Positions 8,686-17,046 of a stretch of DNA of 64,000 nucleotides are shown piece by piece. A program made the translations under genes and the position numbers. Numbering within the stretch: the stretch's first letter is position 1; each line of letters starts with the position of its first letter. This DNA is from Bordetella petrii (lineage in GTDB: Bacteria > Pseudomonadota > Gammaproteobacteria > Burkholderiales > Burkholderiaceae_B): NCBI GenBank assembly GCA_017745595.1, contig WMBV01000003.1, positions 124,001-188,000 of the forward strand, given 5' to 3'. Under the pieces are notes generated by a model. That model had not been told where the DNA came from. It searched no databases and saw nothing but the letters and a program-made list of their open reading frames with translations.

Positions 8686-9492
8686 ATGACTGAGCAAGAT
8701 TCCCCCTCGGCTGTGCTGCGGGTCAGCGTATGGCGCGGCGGCGCCGCGGGCGCCTTCCAGACCTTCGAGGTGCCGCGCCGCGACAACCAGACCGTGCTGG
8801 ACGTGGCCACGCACATCCAGCGGCACCTGGACCCCACCCTGTCGTATCGCTATGCCTGCCGCGTGGGCATGTGCGGGTCGTGCGCCATGACGGTCAACGG
8901 CGTGGCCCGCTGGACGTGCCGCACGCACGTGTCGCGGGTGGCGCGCGACGGCCGCATCGAACTGGCGCCGCTGTCGAACCTGCCCATCGTCAAAGACCTG
9001 GTTACCGACATGGCGCCGTTCTTCGACAAGTGGCAGCGCGCGCAAGGCCGTTTCGCCGGGCCGGCCGGCCGCCACGATCCGGTGGCGCGGGTCGATCCGG
9101 CCTCGCCGCAGCGGCGTGCCGCCGACGCGGGCATCGAATGCATCGGCTGCGGCGTCTGCTATGCGTCGTGCGACGTGGTGACCTGGAAACCCCGGTTCCT
9201 GGGCCCGGCCGCCTTGAACCGCGCCTGGACGCTGGTGAACGACGAGCGCGATACCGCCGGCGCGCGGCGCCTGGCGGCCGTGGCGGGCGATGCCGGTTGC
9301 CACGCCTGTCATACGCAGGGTTCCTGTACGGTGCGGTGCCCCAAGGGCATCGCGCCGACGGCGGCCATCGCGGGGCTCAAGCGCGTGACGGCGCGGGCGG
9401 CCCGGCGCGGCGAACTGCCCGATGCCGCCGAGGGCGAAGATGCCGAAGCCCAAGACAGCCATCCGGCCAGCCTGTCCGGAGTCGCGCCATGA
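8686..9492 (+). CDS. Succinate dehydrogenase/fumarate reductase-like iron-sulfur subunit
   Basis: A 268-residue electron-transfer subunit related to SdhB/FrdB. The N-terminal ferredoxin-like part has the [2Fe-2S] ligands in YACRVGMCGSCAM plus a Cys in WTCRTHV (about residues 65-90). The C-terminal part has CIGCGVCYASC for the [4Fe-4S] cluster near 150 and CHTQGSCTVRCPKG for the third cluster near 208, preceded by an extra Cys. The ATG at 8686 is preferred to the ATG at 8653 because family members start close to this point. The C-terminus extends about 30 residues beyond the last cluster. The stop overlaps the start of the membrane subunit gene (ATGA). Confidence 0.88.
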   Translation: MTEQDSPSAVLRVSVWRGGAAGAFQTFEVPRRDNQTVLDVATHIQRHLDPTLSYRYACRVGMCGSCAMTVNGVARWTCRTHVSRVARDGRIELAPLSNLPIVKDLVTDMAPFFDKWQRAQGRFAGPAGRHDPVARVDPASPQRRAADAGIECIGCGVCYASCDVVTWKPRFLGPAALNRAWTLVNDERDTAGARRLAAVAGDAGCHACHTQGSCTVRCPKGIAPTAAIAGLKRVTARAARRGELPDAAEGEDAEAQDSHPASLSGVAP

Positions 9493-9830
9493 GCGCGGCG
9501 CGCGCCGCGCGGCGCTGGTACTGGCAGCGGGTCAGCGCCATGGCCATGGCACTGTTCGTGCTGGCGCACCTGCTCGTCATCACGCTGGCCGTGCGCGGCG
9601 GCCTGAGCGCGGCCGAAATATTGGGGCGCACCCGCGGCAGCCTGGCGTGGATGGCGTTCTACGGAATCTTCGTCGCGCTGGTGGCGGTGCACGCCGCCAT
9701 CGGACTGCGCAACGTGCTGGACGAGTGCGCGCCCGTGCGCAAAGCGGCCGGGCCGCTGGGCCTGGTGGCCGGCGTGCTGTTGCTGGCGCTGGGCTGGCGC
9801 GCCGTGGCCGCCGTGACTTTCGGAGGCTGA
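9489..9830 (+). CDS. SdhC-like cytochrome b membrane subunit
   Basis: A 113-residue integral membrane protein with three hydrophobic segments at about residues 15-36, 50-70 and 86-108. His residues inside segments (VLAHLLVI and VAVHAAIGLRN) could ligate heme b. Size and position between an SdhB-like and a second small membrane gene match the membrane anchor of a type with two small subunits. It would pass electrons between the iron-sulfur subunit and the quinone pool. Its ATG overlaps the previous stop codon and the next gene begins 1 bp after its stop. Confidence 0.82.
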   Translation: MSAARAARRWYWQRVSAMAMALFVLAHLLVITLAVRGGLSAAEILGRTRGSLAWMAFYGIFVALVAVHAAIGLRNVLDECAPVRKAAGPLGLVAGVLLLALGWRAVAAVTFGG

Positions 9831-9831
9831 C

Positions 9832-10185
9832 ATGCGTAAAAACGATTTACGCGCCCGAGCGCATGCCAGCTGGCTGGCGTTCGCGGTGCATCGCATTTCC
9901 GGCCTGCTGTTGCTGGCTTTCCTGCCGGTGCATTTCTGGACGCTGGGGCTGGCGCTGCGGGGCGAGGCCGCGCTGGACGGCGCGCTGCGCTGGTACGAGG
10001 CGCCGGTGTTCAAGTTCGGCGAATGGGCGCTGGTGCTGTGCCTGGCGGTGCACCTGGCCGGCGGCCTGCGCCTGCTGTGGATCGAGTTCGCGCCGTGGCG
10101 GGGCCTGCGGCGGGGCTGGATCGCCGCCGGCACGGCGGCTTCGCTGGCCGTGTCTTTGCTGTTCGTTGCCAACATGCTGGGTTGA
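9832..10185 (+). CDS. SdhD/SdhC-like second membrane anchor subunit
   Basis: A 117-residue membrane protein with three hydrophobic segments (about 15-38, 60-83 and 92-114). The sequence FAVHRISGLLLLAFLPVHFW near residues 17-36 resembles the succinate dehydrogenase cytochrome b signature, where the His-Arg-x-Ser group lies near the quinone site. A further His lies in LAVHLAGG near 72. Together with the preceding protein it would form the heme-containing anchor of the complex. The next gene starts 3 bp after its stop, so the operon is tightly packed. Confidence 0.83.
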   Translation: MRKNDLRARAHASWLAFAVHRISGLLLLAFLPVHFWTLGLALRGEAALDGALRWYEAPVFKFGEWALVLCLAVHLAGGLRLLWIEFAPWRGLRRGWIAAGTAASLAVSLLFVANMLG

Positions 10186-10188
10186 ATC

Positions 10189-11067
10189 ATGTCCGAAATC
10201 GATTATGCGCAGGTAGAAGATGCCGCGCGCGAACTGTACATACGGGCGCTCAAGCGCCTGCCCGACGACATCAAGCAGGGCTTCGAGCGCCTGCGCGAGG
10301 CCGAATCGTCCGAGCGGGCGCGGTCCATCCTGGACACCATGACCACCAATATCGCGGTGGCCGAAGACCGCGACAACCTGCTGTGCCAGGACACCGGCAT
10401 TCCCATCTACAACGTGCTGGTGGGCCGCCGCGTGCCGCTGGACGGCTGGCGCCTGAAGCAGGCCATCCGCGCCGGCTGCGAACGCGCCACGCGCGAGCAT
10501 CCGCTGCGCTCGAGCGTGGTGCACCCCATCAGCCGCAAGAACGCGCATACGTCCTGCGGACCGGGCGTGCCGGTCATCCACGTCGACTTCTGCGAAGACG
10601 ACGAGCGGTTCGAGATCGAGATGATCCCCAAGGGCAGCGGGTCCGAGAACAACTCGTTCCTGCGCATGGCGATCCCGGCCGAGGGGCTGGATGCGGTCAA
10701 GACCTTCGTGATCGACTGCGTCATGCAGGCCGGCGGCAAGACCTGTCCGCCCACCATCGTGGGCGTGGGCGTGGGCGGGACGTCGGACTTGTGCGTGCAC
10801 TTGGCGAAGCAGGCCGCCACGCGGCCGCTGGGGTCGCGCTGCGGCGATGCGCTGGGGGCGCAGCTGGAAGAGCAACTGTCGGCGGCCGTCAACCAGCTGG
10901 GGGTGGGGCCGCAGGGCCTGGGCGGCGACGCCACGGCCTTCGCGGTGCACGTCGAGCTGGCGGCCACCCACATCACCATGAATCCGGTGGCCGTGAACAT
11001 GCAGTGCCATTCGGCGCGCCGCGCGCGGGCCACGTTCACGCCCCAGGGCGTGCAGTACGGATTCTGA
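10189..11067 (+). CDS. Class I fumarate hydratase/L-tartrate dehydratase-like alpha subunit
   Basis: A 292-residue alpha subunit of the two-subunit [4Fe-4S] hydro-lyases (TtdA and two-chain class I fumarases). The three cluster Cys are visible in LLCQDTG near residue 67, GKTCPPTIVGVGVGG near 186 and VNMQCHSARRA near 272. HPISRKNAHTSCGPGVPV near 107 is a conserved block. It lies within the dehydrogenase-like operon, which implies that the hydratase acts on the product or substrate of the flavoprotein complex. Fumarate/malate is the plainest guess; tartrate, mesaconate or another 2-substituted acid cannot be excluded. Confidence 0.87.
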   Translation: MSEIDYAQVEDAARELYIRALKRLPDDIKQGFERLREAESSERARSILDTMTTNIAVAEDRDNLLCQDTGIPIYNVLVGRRVPLDGWRLKQAIRAGCERATREHPLRSSVVHPISRKNAHTSCGPGVPVIHVDFCEDDERFEIEMIPKGSGSENNSFLRMAIPAEGLDAVKTFVIDCVMQAGGKTCPPTIVGVGVGGTSDLCVHLAKQAATRPLGSRCGDALGAQLEEQLSAAVNQLGVGPQGLGGDATAFAVHVELAATHITMNPVAVNMQCHSARRARATFTPQGVQYGF

Positions 11068-11087
11068 GCGCACCGGGAATCGCAGCC

Positions 11088-11699
11088 ATGACTCATCACG
11101 ACCTGACTATGCCTATCACCGAAGCGCAGGCGCGCGCGCTGCGCGTGGGCGACACCGTGACCCTGCAGCGCACCTTGTTCGGCATCCGCGATGCCAGCTA
11201 TATCGCGCTGTTCGACCACGGGCGCGCCACCCGCTTCGACATGGACGGCCACGCGGTCATCCATACCGCGCCCAATGTGCGCAAGGTGGCGGCCTCGCCG
11301 CAGAACCCGGCTGGCTACGAATCGGTGTGCATCGGCACCACCACCTCGGCGCGCATGGAGCGTTTCACCGCCCAGTTGATGCGGCAATGCGGCGTGCGCC
11401 TGATCGTGGGCAAGGGCGGCATGCAGCAGGGGTCCAGCCAGGCATTCCAGGAGCAGGGCGGCGCCTACCTGGCCATCGTGGGCGGCACCGCCGCCCTGGA
11501 AACCACCTGGATCGAATGCATCGAAGACGTCGACCTGGACGATCTCAACCCCGAATCGCTGTGGAAATTCCGCATCCGCGATTTCGGGCCCTTGCTGGTG
11601 GCCATGGACAGCCATGGCGGGTCGCTGTACGACCAGGTATCGGATGAGGTGGCGGCGCGGCGCCAGGCCGTGCTGGCCGGGCTGGGGGTGGCGCGATGA
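11088..11699 (+). CDS. Class I fumarate hydratase/L-tartrate dehydratase-like beta subunit
   Basis: A 203-residue beta subunit partnering the alpha subunit encoded 20 bp upstream. Characteristic stretches are LRVGDTVTLQRTLFGIRDAS near residues 20-39, TSARMERF near 85 and LIVGKGGMQQGSSQAFQE near 103-120, the last matching the GKGG block of TtdB-like subunits. The ATG at 11088 was chosen because it follows the alpha gene directly; an open frame extends far upstream but only as an overlap with that gene. Its stop overlaps the ATG of the flavoprotein gene, so all six genes should be co-translated. Confidence 0.86.
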   Translation: MTHHDLTMPITEAQARALRVGDTVTLQRTLFGIRDASYIALFDHGRATRFDMDGHAVIHTAPNVRKVAASPQNPAGYESVCIGTTTSARMERFTAQLMRQCGVRLIVGKGGMQQGSSQAFQEQGGAYLAIVGGTAALETTWIECIEDVDLDDLNPESLWKFRIRDFGPLLVAMDSHGGSLYDQVSDEVAARRQAVLAGLGVAR

Positions 11700-13426
11700 A
11701 GGCCGGCGATCTGCGGGTCAGCCAGACCGACGTGCTGATCCTGGGTTCGGGCGGCGCGGGCTTGTTCGCGGCCCTGCACGCGCACGATACCGCGCCCGGC
11801 CTGGACATCACCGTGGCGGTCAAGGGGCTGCTGGGCAAGTGCGGCTGCACGCGCATGGTGCAGGGGGGATACAACGTGGCCCTGGCCGAAGGCGATTCGG
11901 CCGAGCGGCACTTCATGGACACCATCGAGGGCGGCAAGTGGCTGCCCGACCAGGAGCTGGCCTGGACGCTGGTGAACAAGGCGGTCGAGCGCGTCCACGA
12001 ACTGGAAAACGAGCTGGGCTGCTTCTTCGACCGCAACGCCGACGGCACGCTGCACCAGAAGGCCTTTGCCGGCCAGACCTTCGACCGCACCGTGCACAAG
12101 GGCGACCTGACCGGCATCGAGATCATCAACCGGCTGGCCGAGCAGGTGTGGGCGCGCCGCATCCATCGCCTGGAAGAGCACCGCGCGGTCGAACTCATTC
12201 CCGCGCGCGACGGGCAGCGCATCGCCGGCGTGCTGATGATCGACATCCGCAGCGGCGAATTCGTGCTGGTGCGCGCCAAGGCCGTCTTGCTGGCCACCGG
12301 CGGCGGGCCGACCATGTACCGCTTTCACACGCCGTCGGGCGACAAGAGCTGCGACGGCCTGTCGATGGCCCTGCGCGCCGGGCTGGGCCTGCGCGACATG
12401 GAAATGGTGCAGTTCCACCCCACCGGCCTGCTGGCGGGCGCCGATACCCGCATGACGGGCACCGTGCTGGAAGAAGGCCTGCGCGGCGCGGGCGGATACC
12501 TGCTCAACGGCGCGGGCGACCGCTTCATGCAGGCGGTGGACCCGCGCGGCGAGCGCGCCACCCGCGACATCGTGTCGCGCGGCATTTATGCCGAAATGCG
12601 CGCCGGCCGCACGTCGCCCAATGGCGGCGTGTATATCGAGATGGCCCACCTGGGACCCGACCAGGTGCGCCGGCAGTTCAAGGGCATGGTGGAACGCTGC
12701 GCGGACTGCGGTTTCGACCTGGCGGGGGGGCGCGTCGAGGTCGTGCCGACCGCGCATTACATGATGGGCGGCGTGCTGTTCGAGCCCGACTGCCGCACGG
12801 CCCTGGCGGGCCTGTACGCGGCGGGCGAAGACACCGGCGGCGTGCACGGCGCGAACCGCCTGGGCGGCAATGGCGTGGCCAATTCCACCGTGTTCGGCGG
12901 CATCGCGGGCGATGCCATGGGCCGCTGGACGCCCGGCCAGGACTGGGCCGAGCCGGACGACGCGCGCGTGCAGGCCGCGCTGGACCGCGCGCAGGCCCCG
13001 CTGGCGCGGCGCGGCGGCGATTTGCATGCCCTGCGCGAACAGCTGTCCAGCGTGATGTGGGACGACGCGGGCATCGTGCGCGATGCGGCCGGCCTGAACC
13101 GCGCGCTCGAGGCGCTGGCGCAACTGCGCGGCGAACTCGACCGCGTGGGCGTCACGGAATCCACGCGGGCCTACAACATGACGTGGCACGACTGGCTGAA
13201 CCTGGACAGCCTGGTGCACGTCAGCGAAGCCATCGTGCGCGCCGCGCTGGCGCGCGAAGACTCGCGCGGCGCGCATTTCCGCGCCGACTTTCCCGACGTG
13301 CGCGACCTGGAACACTCGTGGTTCTCGGTGGTGACGCAGCAGGATGGCGCCATGCAGGTCCACCGCCGGCCGGTGCAGTTCACGCGCGTGCGGCCGGGGC
13401 AGTCGCTGCTGCAGCAGGCGGCGTGA
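11696..13426 (+). CDS. Succinate dehydrogenase/fumarate reductase-like flavoprotein subunit lacking the FAD-linking His
   Basis: A 576-residue flavoprotein of the SdhA/FrdA/aspartate oxidase superfamily. It has the FAD-binding LILGSGGAGLFAALHAHD near residue 14, the active-site blocks QFHPTG near 240, LEEGLRGAGGYLLN near 258, RATRDIVSRG near 285, TAHYMMGGV near 355 and NRLGGNGVANSTVFGG near 386. These carry the expected substrate-binding His and Arg. In SdhA and FrdA the FAD is bound to a His in a block like SHTVSAQGG; here the block reads GCTRMVQGG, so FAD is probably not covalently bound. The reaction could be fumarate reduction or oxidation of another dicarboxylate. Confidence 0.85.
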   Translation: MKAGDLRVSQTDVLILGSGGAGLFAALHAHDTAPGLDITVAVKGLLGKCGCTRMVQGGYNVALAEGDSAERHFMDTIEGGKWLPDQELAWTLVNKAVERVHELENELGCFFDRNADGTLHQKAFAGQTFDRTVHKGDLTGIEIINRLAEQVWARRIHRLEEHRAVELIPARDGQRIAGVLMIDIRSGEFVLVRAKAVLLATGGGPTMYRFHTPSGDKSCDGLSMALRAGLGLRDMEMVQFHPTGLLAGADTRMTGTVLEEGLRGAGGYLLNGAGDRFMQAVDPRGERATRDIVSRGIYAEMRAGRTSPNGGVYIEMAHLGPDQVRRQFKGMVERCADCGFDLAGGRVEVVPTAHYMMGGVLFEPDCRTALAGLYAAGEDTGGVHGANRLGGNGVANSTVFGGIAGDAMGRWTPGQDWAEPDDARVQAALDRAQAPLARRGGDLHALREQLSSVMWDDAGIVRDAAGLNRALEALAQLRGELDRVGVTESTRAYNMTWHDWLNLDSLVHVSEAIVRAALAREDSRGAHFRADFPDVRDLEHSWFSVVTQQDGAMQVHRRPVQFTRVRPGQSLLQQAA

Positions 13427-13437
13427 TGCGCGGCTGG

Positions 13438-13530
13438 CAGGTGTCCGGCTCCCGCAGGGTGTCGGACACCGAGGTGTGCCGGAAGTCTTTCATAGACCGG
13501 TGTCTGACACCTGGCGGAGTCAGACACCTG
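13438..13530. repeat. Nested inverted-repeat element, copy 2
   Basis: Left arm 13438-13471 and right arm 13498-13530 are inverted copies around a 26-bp spacer. The left hairpin uses GTCCGGC...GTCGGAC and the right GTCTGAC...GTCAGAC. The element begins 12 bp after the flavoprotein stop codon and precedes the Bug gene at 13597. Confidence 0.88.
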
Positions 13531-13596
13531 GCAAGAGATGCATCCTGACAAAACCCGACAAGCGTTGAACGTGGCGCGGCATCCGAGGAGACGGCA

Positions 13597-14595
13597 ATGG
13601 CGATAAGGGCAACGATGTGGCGCCTGCTGGGCGCGATGGCATGGCTGACGGCCAGCCTGGCACTGGTGGGCAATAGCGCGGCGCAGCCGTATCCGCAGCG
13701 GCCGGTGACGCTGGTGACGCCGTTCAGCGTGGGGGGCGACGCGGACCTGGCGGCCCGCAATCTGGCGGCCGTGGCGCAGCGGTATCTGGGCCAGCCGCTG
13801 GTCGTGCTGAACCGGGCCGGGGCCAACGGCGCCATCGGTTCGCAGTACGTCCGGGAAGCCGAGCCCGACGGCTACACGCTGCTGATGGCGCGGGTCGGGT
13901 CGCAGGCGATCCTGCCGGCCCTGCAGGCCAGCCTGTCGTACCGCTGGGACGACTTCACGTTTCTGGGCCTGCTGGAATTGAACCCCTATGTGTGCGCGGT
14001 GCCGAAGGATTCGCCGTACCGGACGCTGGATGACCTGGTGGCCGATATCAAGGCCAGGCCCGGCGTGCTGAACTACGCCACCACCGGGCCGGCCACCGTG
14101 CTGAACCTGGGGCCGCAGCTGCTGTTCAGCGTGCTGGGGCTGCCGTCCGGCGCGGCCATGCCCATCACCTACAAGGGTTCGGGCGAGGCCGTCGTGGCCG
14201 CGCTGTCGGGCCAGGTGCATTTCGTCTGTACCAACTACGCGCCGATTGCCGGGCCGCTGCAGGACGGCCGCCTGCGCGCGCTGGTAACAACCACGCCGGC
14301 GCGCCTGCAGACGCTGCCCGACGTGCCCACCGCGCGCGAGGCGGGCGTTGCGCAGCTCGAGGCGATCACCGGCTGGAGCGCGCTGTACGGCCCGCCCGGC
14401 ATGGATGCGGCGGCCGTGCGCAAGTGGGGCGCCGTGCTGCGCGATATCGCGGCGGATTCGACCTGGAGCGACGGCACCCGCAGGCTGGGCAGCGTGCCGG
14501 ACGTGCGCGAGGCCGCGGCAACGCGCGAGTTCGTGCAGGCGCAGGTGCGGGTCTATCAGGAACTGGGGCGCGCCACGGGCATTTCGCTGAAATAG
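13597..14595 (+). CDS. Bug-family (TctC-like) periplasmic solute-binding protein
   Basis: A 332-residue secreted Bug receptor. The N-terminus has a signal peptide (Arg at 3 and 8, hydrophobic core to about 25, AQPYPQRPVTLVTPF following). The usual PGG of the ligand loop is replaced by VGGDADLAARN near residue 47, so the ligand pocket may differ from its paralogues in the window. VLNRAGANGAIGSQYV near 70 corresponds to the ENKPG loop and DGYTLLMAR near 90 is conserved. It lies 64 bp upstream of the ThDP enzyme gene with a hairpin between, and may share its transcript. No TctA/TctB genes are adjacent. Confidence 0.85.
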   Translation: MAIRATMWRLLGAMAWLTASLALVGNSAAQPYPQRPVTLVTPFSVGGDADLAARNLAAVAQRYLGQPLVVLNRAGANGAIGSQYVREAEPDGYTLLMARVGSQAILPALQASLSYRWDDFTFLGLLELNPYVCAVPKDSPYRTLDDLVADIKARPGVLNYATTGPATVLNLGPQLLFSVLGLPSGAAMPITYKGSGEAVVAALSGQVHFVCTNYAPIAGPLQDGRLRALVTTTPARLQTLPDVPTAREAGVAQLEAITGWSALYGPPGMDAAAVRKWGAVLRDIAADSTWSDGTRRLGSVPDVREAAATREFVQAQVRVYQELGRATGISLK

Positions 14596-14614
14596 CACGG
14601 GCGGCATAATCACA

Positions 14615-14637
14615 GCGCCGCGCGGCCCGCGCGGCGC
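14615..14637. other. GC hairpin between Bug and ThDP-enzyme genes
   Basis: An 11-bp perfect inverted repeat, GCGCCGCGCGG and CCGCGCGGCGC, separated by a single base. There is no T-run after it, so it is not a classical rho-independent terminator. It could protect the 3' end of the Bug message or set the relative expression of the two genes. Confidence 0.5.
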
Positions 14638-14659
14638 AGCAGGACAAGGAGTCTCATCG

Positions 14660-16273
14660 ATGGCAGTTTCCGTTCGCGGCGCCGACAGGCTGGCCCGCTC
14701 GATCAAGGCGGCGGGCATCACCCGCCTGTTCACGCTGTCCGGCAATCACATCATGCCCGTCTTCGATGCCGCGTTGTCGGCCGGCATCGAGCTGGTGCAC
14801 GTGCGCCACGAGGCCAGTGCCGTGCACATGGCCGACGCCTGGGCGCGCCTGACGGGCGAACCCGGCGTGGCCCTGGTGACGGGCGGGCCGGGGCATGCCA
14901 ACGCGGTCTCGGCGCTGTACACGGCGCTGATGTCGGAATCGCCGGTGGTGCTGCTGTCGGGCCACGCGCCCAACCGCCAGGCCGGCTGGGGCGCCTTCCA
15001 GGAAATGGACCAGGCCGCCATGGCGGCGCCGGTGACCAAGGCCTCGTGGGCCTGCGCTTCGCCGGACGCGCTGGCGGCCGATTTCGCGCGCGCCTGCCGG
15101 GTGGCGCGCAGCGGCCGGCCCGGGCCGGTGCACCTGAGCCTGCCCACCGATGTGCTGGAGCAGCCCGCCGACGGCCCGACGCCCGCCGCGCGCGATTACG
15201 CGCCGCTGCCGATGCCGCTGGATGCCGCTTCCGCCGCCGCGCTGGCGGCCCGCCTGGCGCGCGCCGAACGGCCGCTGGTACTGGTGGGCCCGCGCGGCCT
15301 GACCGACGCGGGCCGCGCGCGCGTGGCCGCCTTGCAGCAGGCCTGGGGCGTGCCGGTAGTGGCCACCGAAAGCCCGCGCGGCGCCAACGATCCCGCCCTG
15401 GGCGCCTTCGCGCCCGTGCTGGCGCGCGCCGATTGCGTATTGCTGGTGGGCAAGCGCATGGACTTCACCCTGCAATTCGGCCAGGCGTTCGACGCGGCCT
15501 GTGCCTTCATGCAGATCGATGCCGACGAACGCGAATGGGCGCGCACGCGCCGCGCGCTGGGCGAGCGCCTGCACGAAACCGTGCTGGCCGAAACGCATGC
15601 GGCCCTGGACGCCCTGGCGCGGCTGCCGGTGCGCGGCGCGTCCGCATGGCTGGCGCACGCCGAGCAGGCCCTGGCCTATCGGCCGCCGGACTGGCGCGAG
15701 GCCCGTGGCCAGGGCGCGGGCCTGCATCCCGCCGAGCTGTGCCGGGCGGTGCAGCAGGTGCTGGATTCGCATGCCGACGCGGTACTGGTGTGCGACGGCG
15801 GCGAATTCGGCCAATGGGCCCAGGCATGTCTGCGCGCGCCGCACCGGGTCATCAACGGCGCGGCGGGCGCCATCGGCAGCGCGCTGCCGATGGCCCTGGC
15901 GGGGCGGCTGGCCCACCCCGGGGCGCCGGTGGTGGCGATGATGGGCGACGGCACCTTCGGCTTTCATTGCGCCGAAATCGATACGGCCGTGCGCTATGGC
16001 CTGCCTTTCATTTGCGTGGTGGGCAACGACGCGCGCTGGAATGCCGAATACCAGATCCAGCTCAACCACTACGGCGCCGAGCGCCTGGTGGGCTGCGAAC
16101 TGCTGCCCACCCGCTACGACCGCGTCGCCGCGGGCTTTGGCGCGCGCGGCGAATGGGTCGACCAGGCCCTCGCGCTGGGTCCGGCGCTGCGCGCCGCGCA
16201 GGATGCCGGTGTCCCGACTTGCGTGAACGTGGCGCTGGCGGGCTTGCCCGCGCCCGTGGTGCGCCAGGGCTGA
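14660..16273 (+). CDS. Thiamine-diphosphate-dependent enzyme, acetolactate synthase-like
   Basis: A 537-residue ThDP enzyme with the acetolactate synthase/benzoylformate decarboxylase layout. The N-terminal Pyr domain has HEASAVHMADAWARLTG near residues 51-67, including the activating Glu, and GGPGHANAVSALYTA near 75. The middle domain follows, and the C-terminal PP domain has the cofactor motif MMGDGTFGFHCAEIDTA near 427 ending in VVGNDARW. The exact reaction (carboligation or decarboxylation of a 2-oxo acid) cannot be decided. It is followed after 13 bp by a TauE/SafE exporter gene. The nearby sulfolactate locus makes sulfopyruvate or sulfoacetaldehyde conceivable substrates, as a hypothesis only. 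Confidence 0.85.
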   Translation: MAVSVRGADRLARSIKAAGITRLFTLSGNHIMPVFDAALSAGIELVHVRHEASAVHMADAWARLTGEPGVALVTGGPGHANAVSALYTALMSESPVVLLSGHAPNRQAGWGAFQEMDQAAMAAPVTKASWACASPDALAADFARACRVARSGRPGPVHLSLPTDVLEQPADGPTPAARDYAPLPMPLDAASAAALAARLARAERPLVLVGPRGLTDAGRARVAALQQAWGVPVVATESPRGANDPALGAFAPVLARADCVLLVGKRMDFTLQFGQAFDAACAFMQIDADEREWARTRRALGERLHETVLAETHAALDALARLPVRGASAWLAHAEQALAYRPPDWREARGQGAGLHPAELCRAVQQVLDSHADAVLVCDGGEFGQWAQACLRAPHRVINGAAGAIGSALPMALAGRLAHPGAPVVAMMGDGTFGFHCAEIDTAVRYGLPFICVVGNDARWNAEYQIQLNHYGAERLVGCELLPTRYDRVAAGFGARGEWVDQALALGPALRAAQDAGVPTCVNVALAGLPAPVVRQG

Positions 16274-16286
16274 CGCGGGCCGGCGC

Positions 16287-17027
16287 ATGGACACTTGGCT
16301 GTTGCTGGCCGTGGGGGCCTTTGCCGCTGCCTTCGTGCAGGGCCTGGCCGGTTTCGGATTCGGGCTGGTCTCGATGGCGTTCTGGTCCTGGACCCTGCCG
16401 CCGGCGGTGGCGGCGCCGGCCGTGGTGTTCGGCTCGCTGATCGGCCAGTTGCTGGCGGTGCGTTCGGTGCGCCACGGCTTCGACTGGCGCCGGCTGATGC
16501 CCTTTCTGCTGGGCGGGCTGGCCGGCGTGCCGGTGGGCGTGGCCCTGCTGCGCTATGTGGATCCGGCCGCCTTCAGGCTGGGGGTGGGCGTGGTGCTGCT
16601 GGTGTATTGCCCCGCCATGTTGCTGGCGGCCGAACTGCCCCGCATTACGCATGGCGGCCGCGCGGCCGATGCGGCCGTGGGCTGGCTGGGCGGCGCCATG
16701 GGCGGCTTCGGCGGGCTGCCCGGTCCCGCGCCCACGCTATGGTGCGTGCTGCGCGGCTGGCCGCGCGACCAGCAGCGCGCCGTGTTCCAGAGTTTCAACC
16801 TGGCCATGCACGCCATTACCCTGGGCGGCTATGCCGCCGCCGGCCTGCTGACCGCGCAGAGCCTGCCGGTGTTCGGCATCGTGGGCGCGGCCGTGCTGGT
16901 GCCGGCCCTGGTGGGCGTGCACCTGTACCGGCGCTTCAGCGATGCGATGTTCCGCCGGCTGGTGCTGGCGCTGCTGACGCTGTCGGGCGCGGCGCTGGCC
17001 GTGGCCGGCGCGCGCGGCTTCGGGTAA
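16287..17027 (+). CDS. TauE/SafE-family membrane exporter (candidate sulfite exporter)
   Basis: A 246-residue polytopic membrane protein of the TauE/SafE (DUF81) family, with about eight hydrophobic segments. The two family repeats appear as FVQGLAGFGFGLVSMAF near residues 12-28 and AAVGWLGGAMGGFGGLPGPA near 130-149. Family members export sulfite, sulfoacetate or related anions, although many have no proven substrate. It follows the ThDP gene by 13 bp and converges on the comC-like gene 19 bp away. The sulfolactate sulfo-lyase encoded in this window releases sulfite, so sulfite export is an attractive role. Confidence 0.82.
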   Translation: MDTWLLLAVGAFAAAFVQGLAGFGFGLVSMAFWSWTLPPAVAAPAVVFGSLIGQLLAVRSVRHGFDWRRLMPFLLGGLAGVPVGVALLRYVDPAAFRLGVGVVLLVYCPAMLLAAELPRITHGGRAADAAVGWLGGAMGGFGGLPGPAPTLWCVLRGWPRDQQRAVFQSFNLAMHAITLGGYAAAGLLTAQSLPVFGIVGAAVLVPALVGVHLYRRFSDAMFRRLVLALLTLSGAALAVAGARGFG

Positions 17028-17046
17028 GCCGCGCCGGGGCCATGCC

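Noticed and set aside
14660-16273. Sulfoacetaldehyde acetyltransferase (Xsc)
   Set aside because: The length is shorter than Xsc as I know it, no phosphotransacetylase gene is adjacent, and the sequence is nearer general acetolactate synthase-like enzymes.
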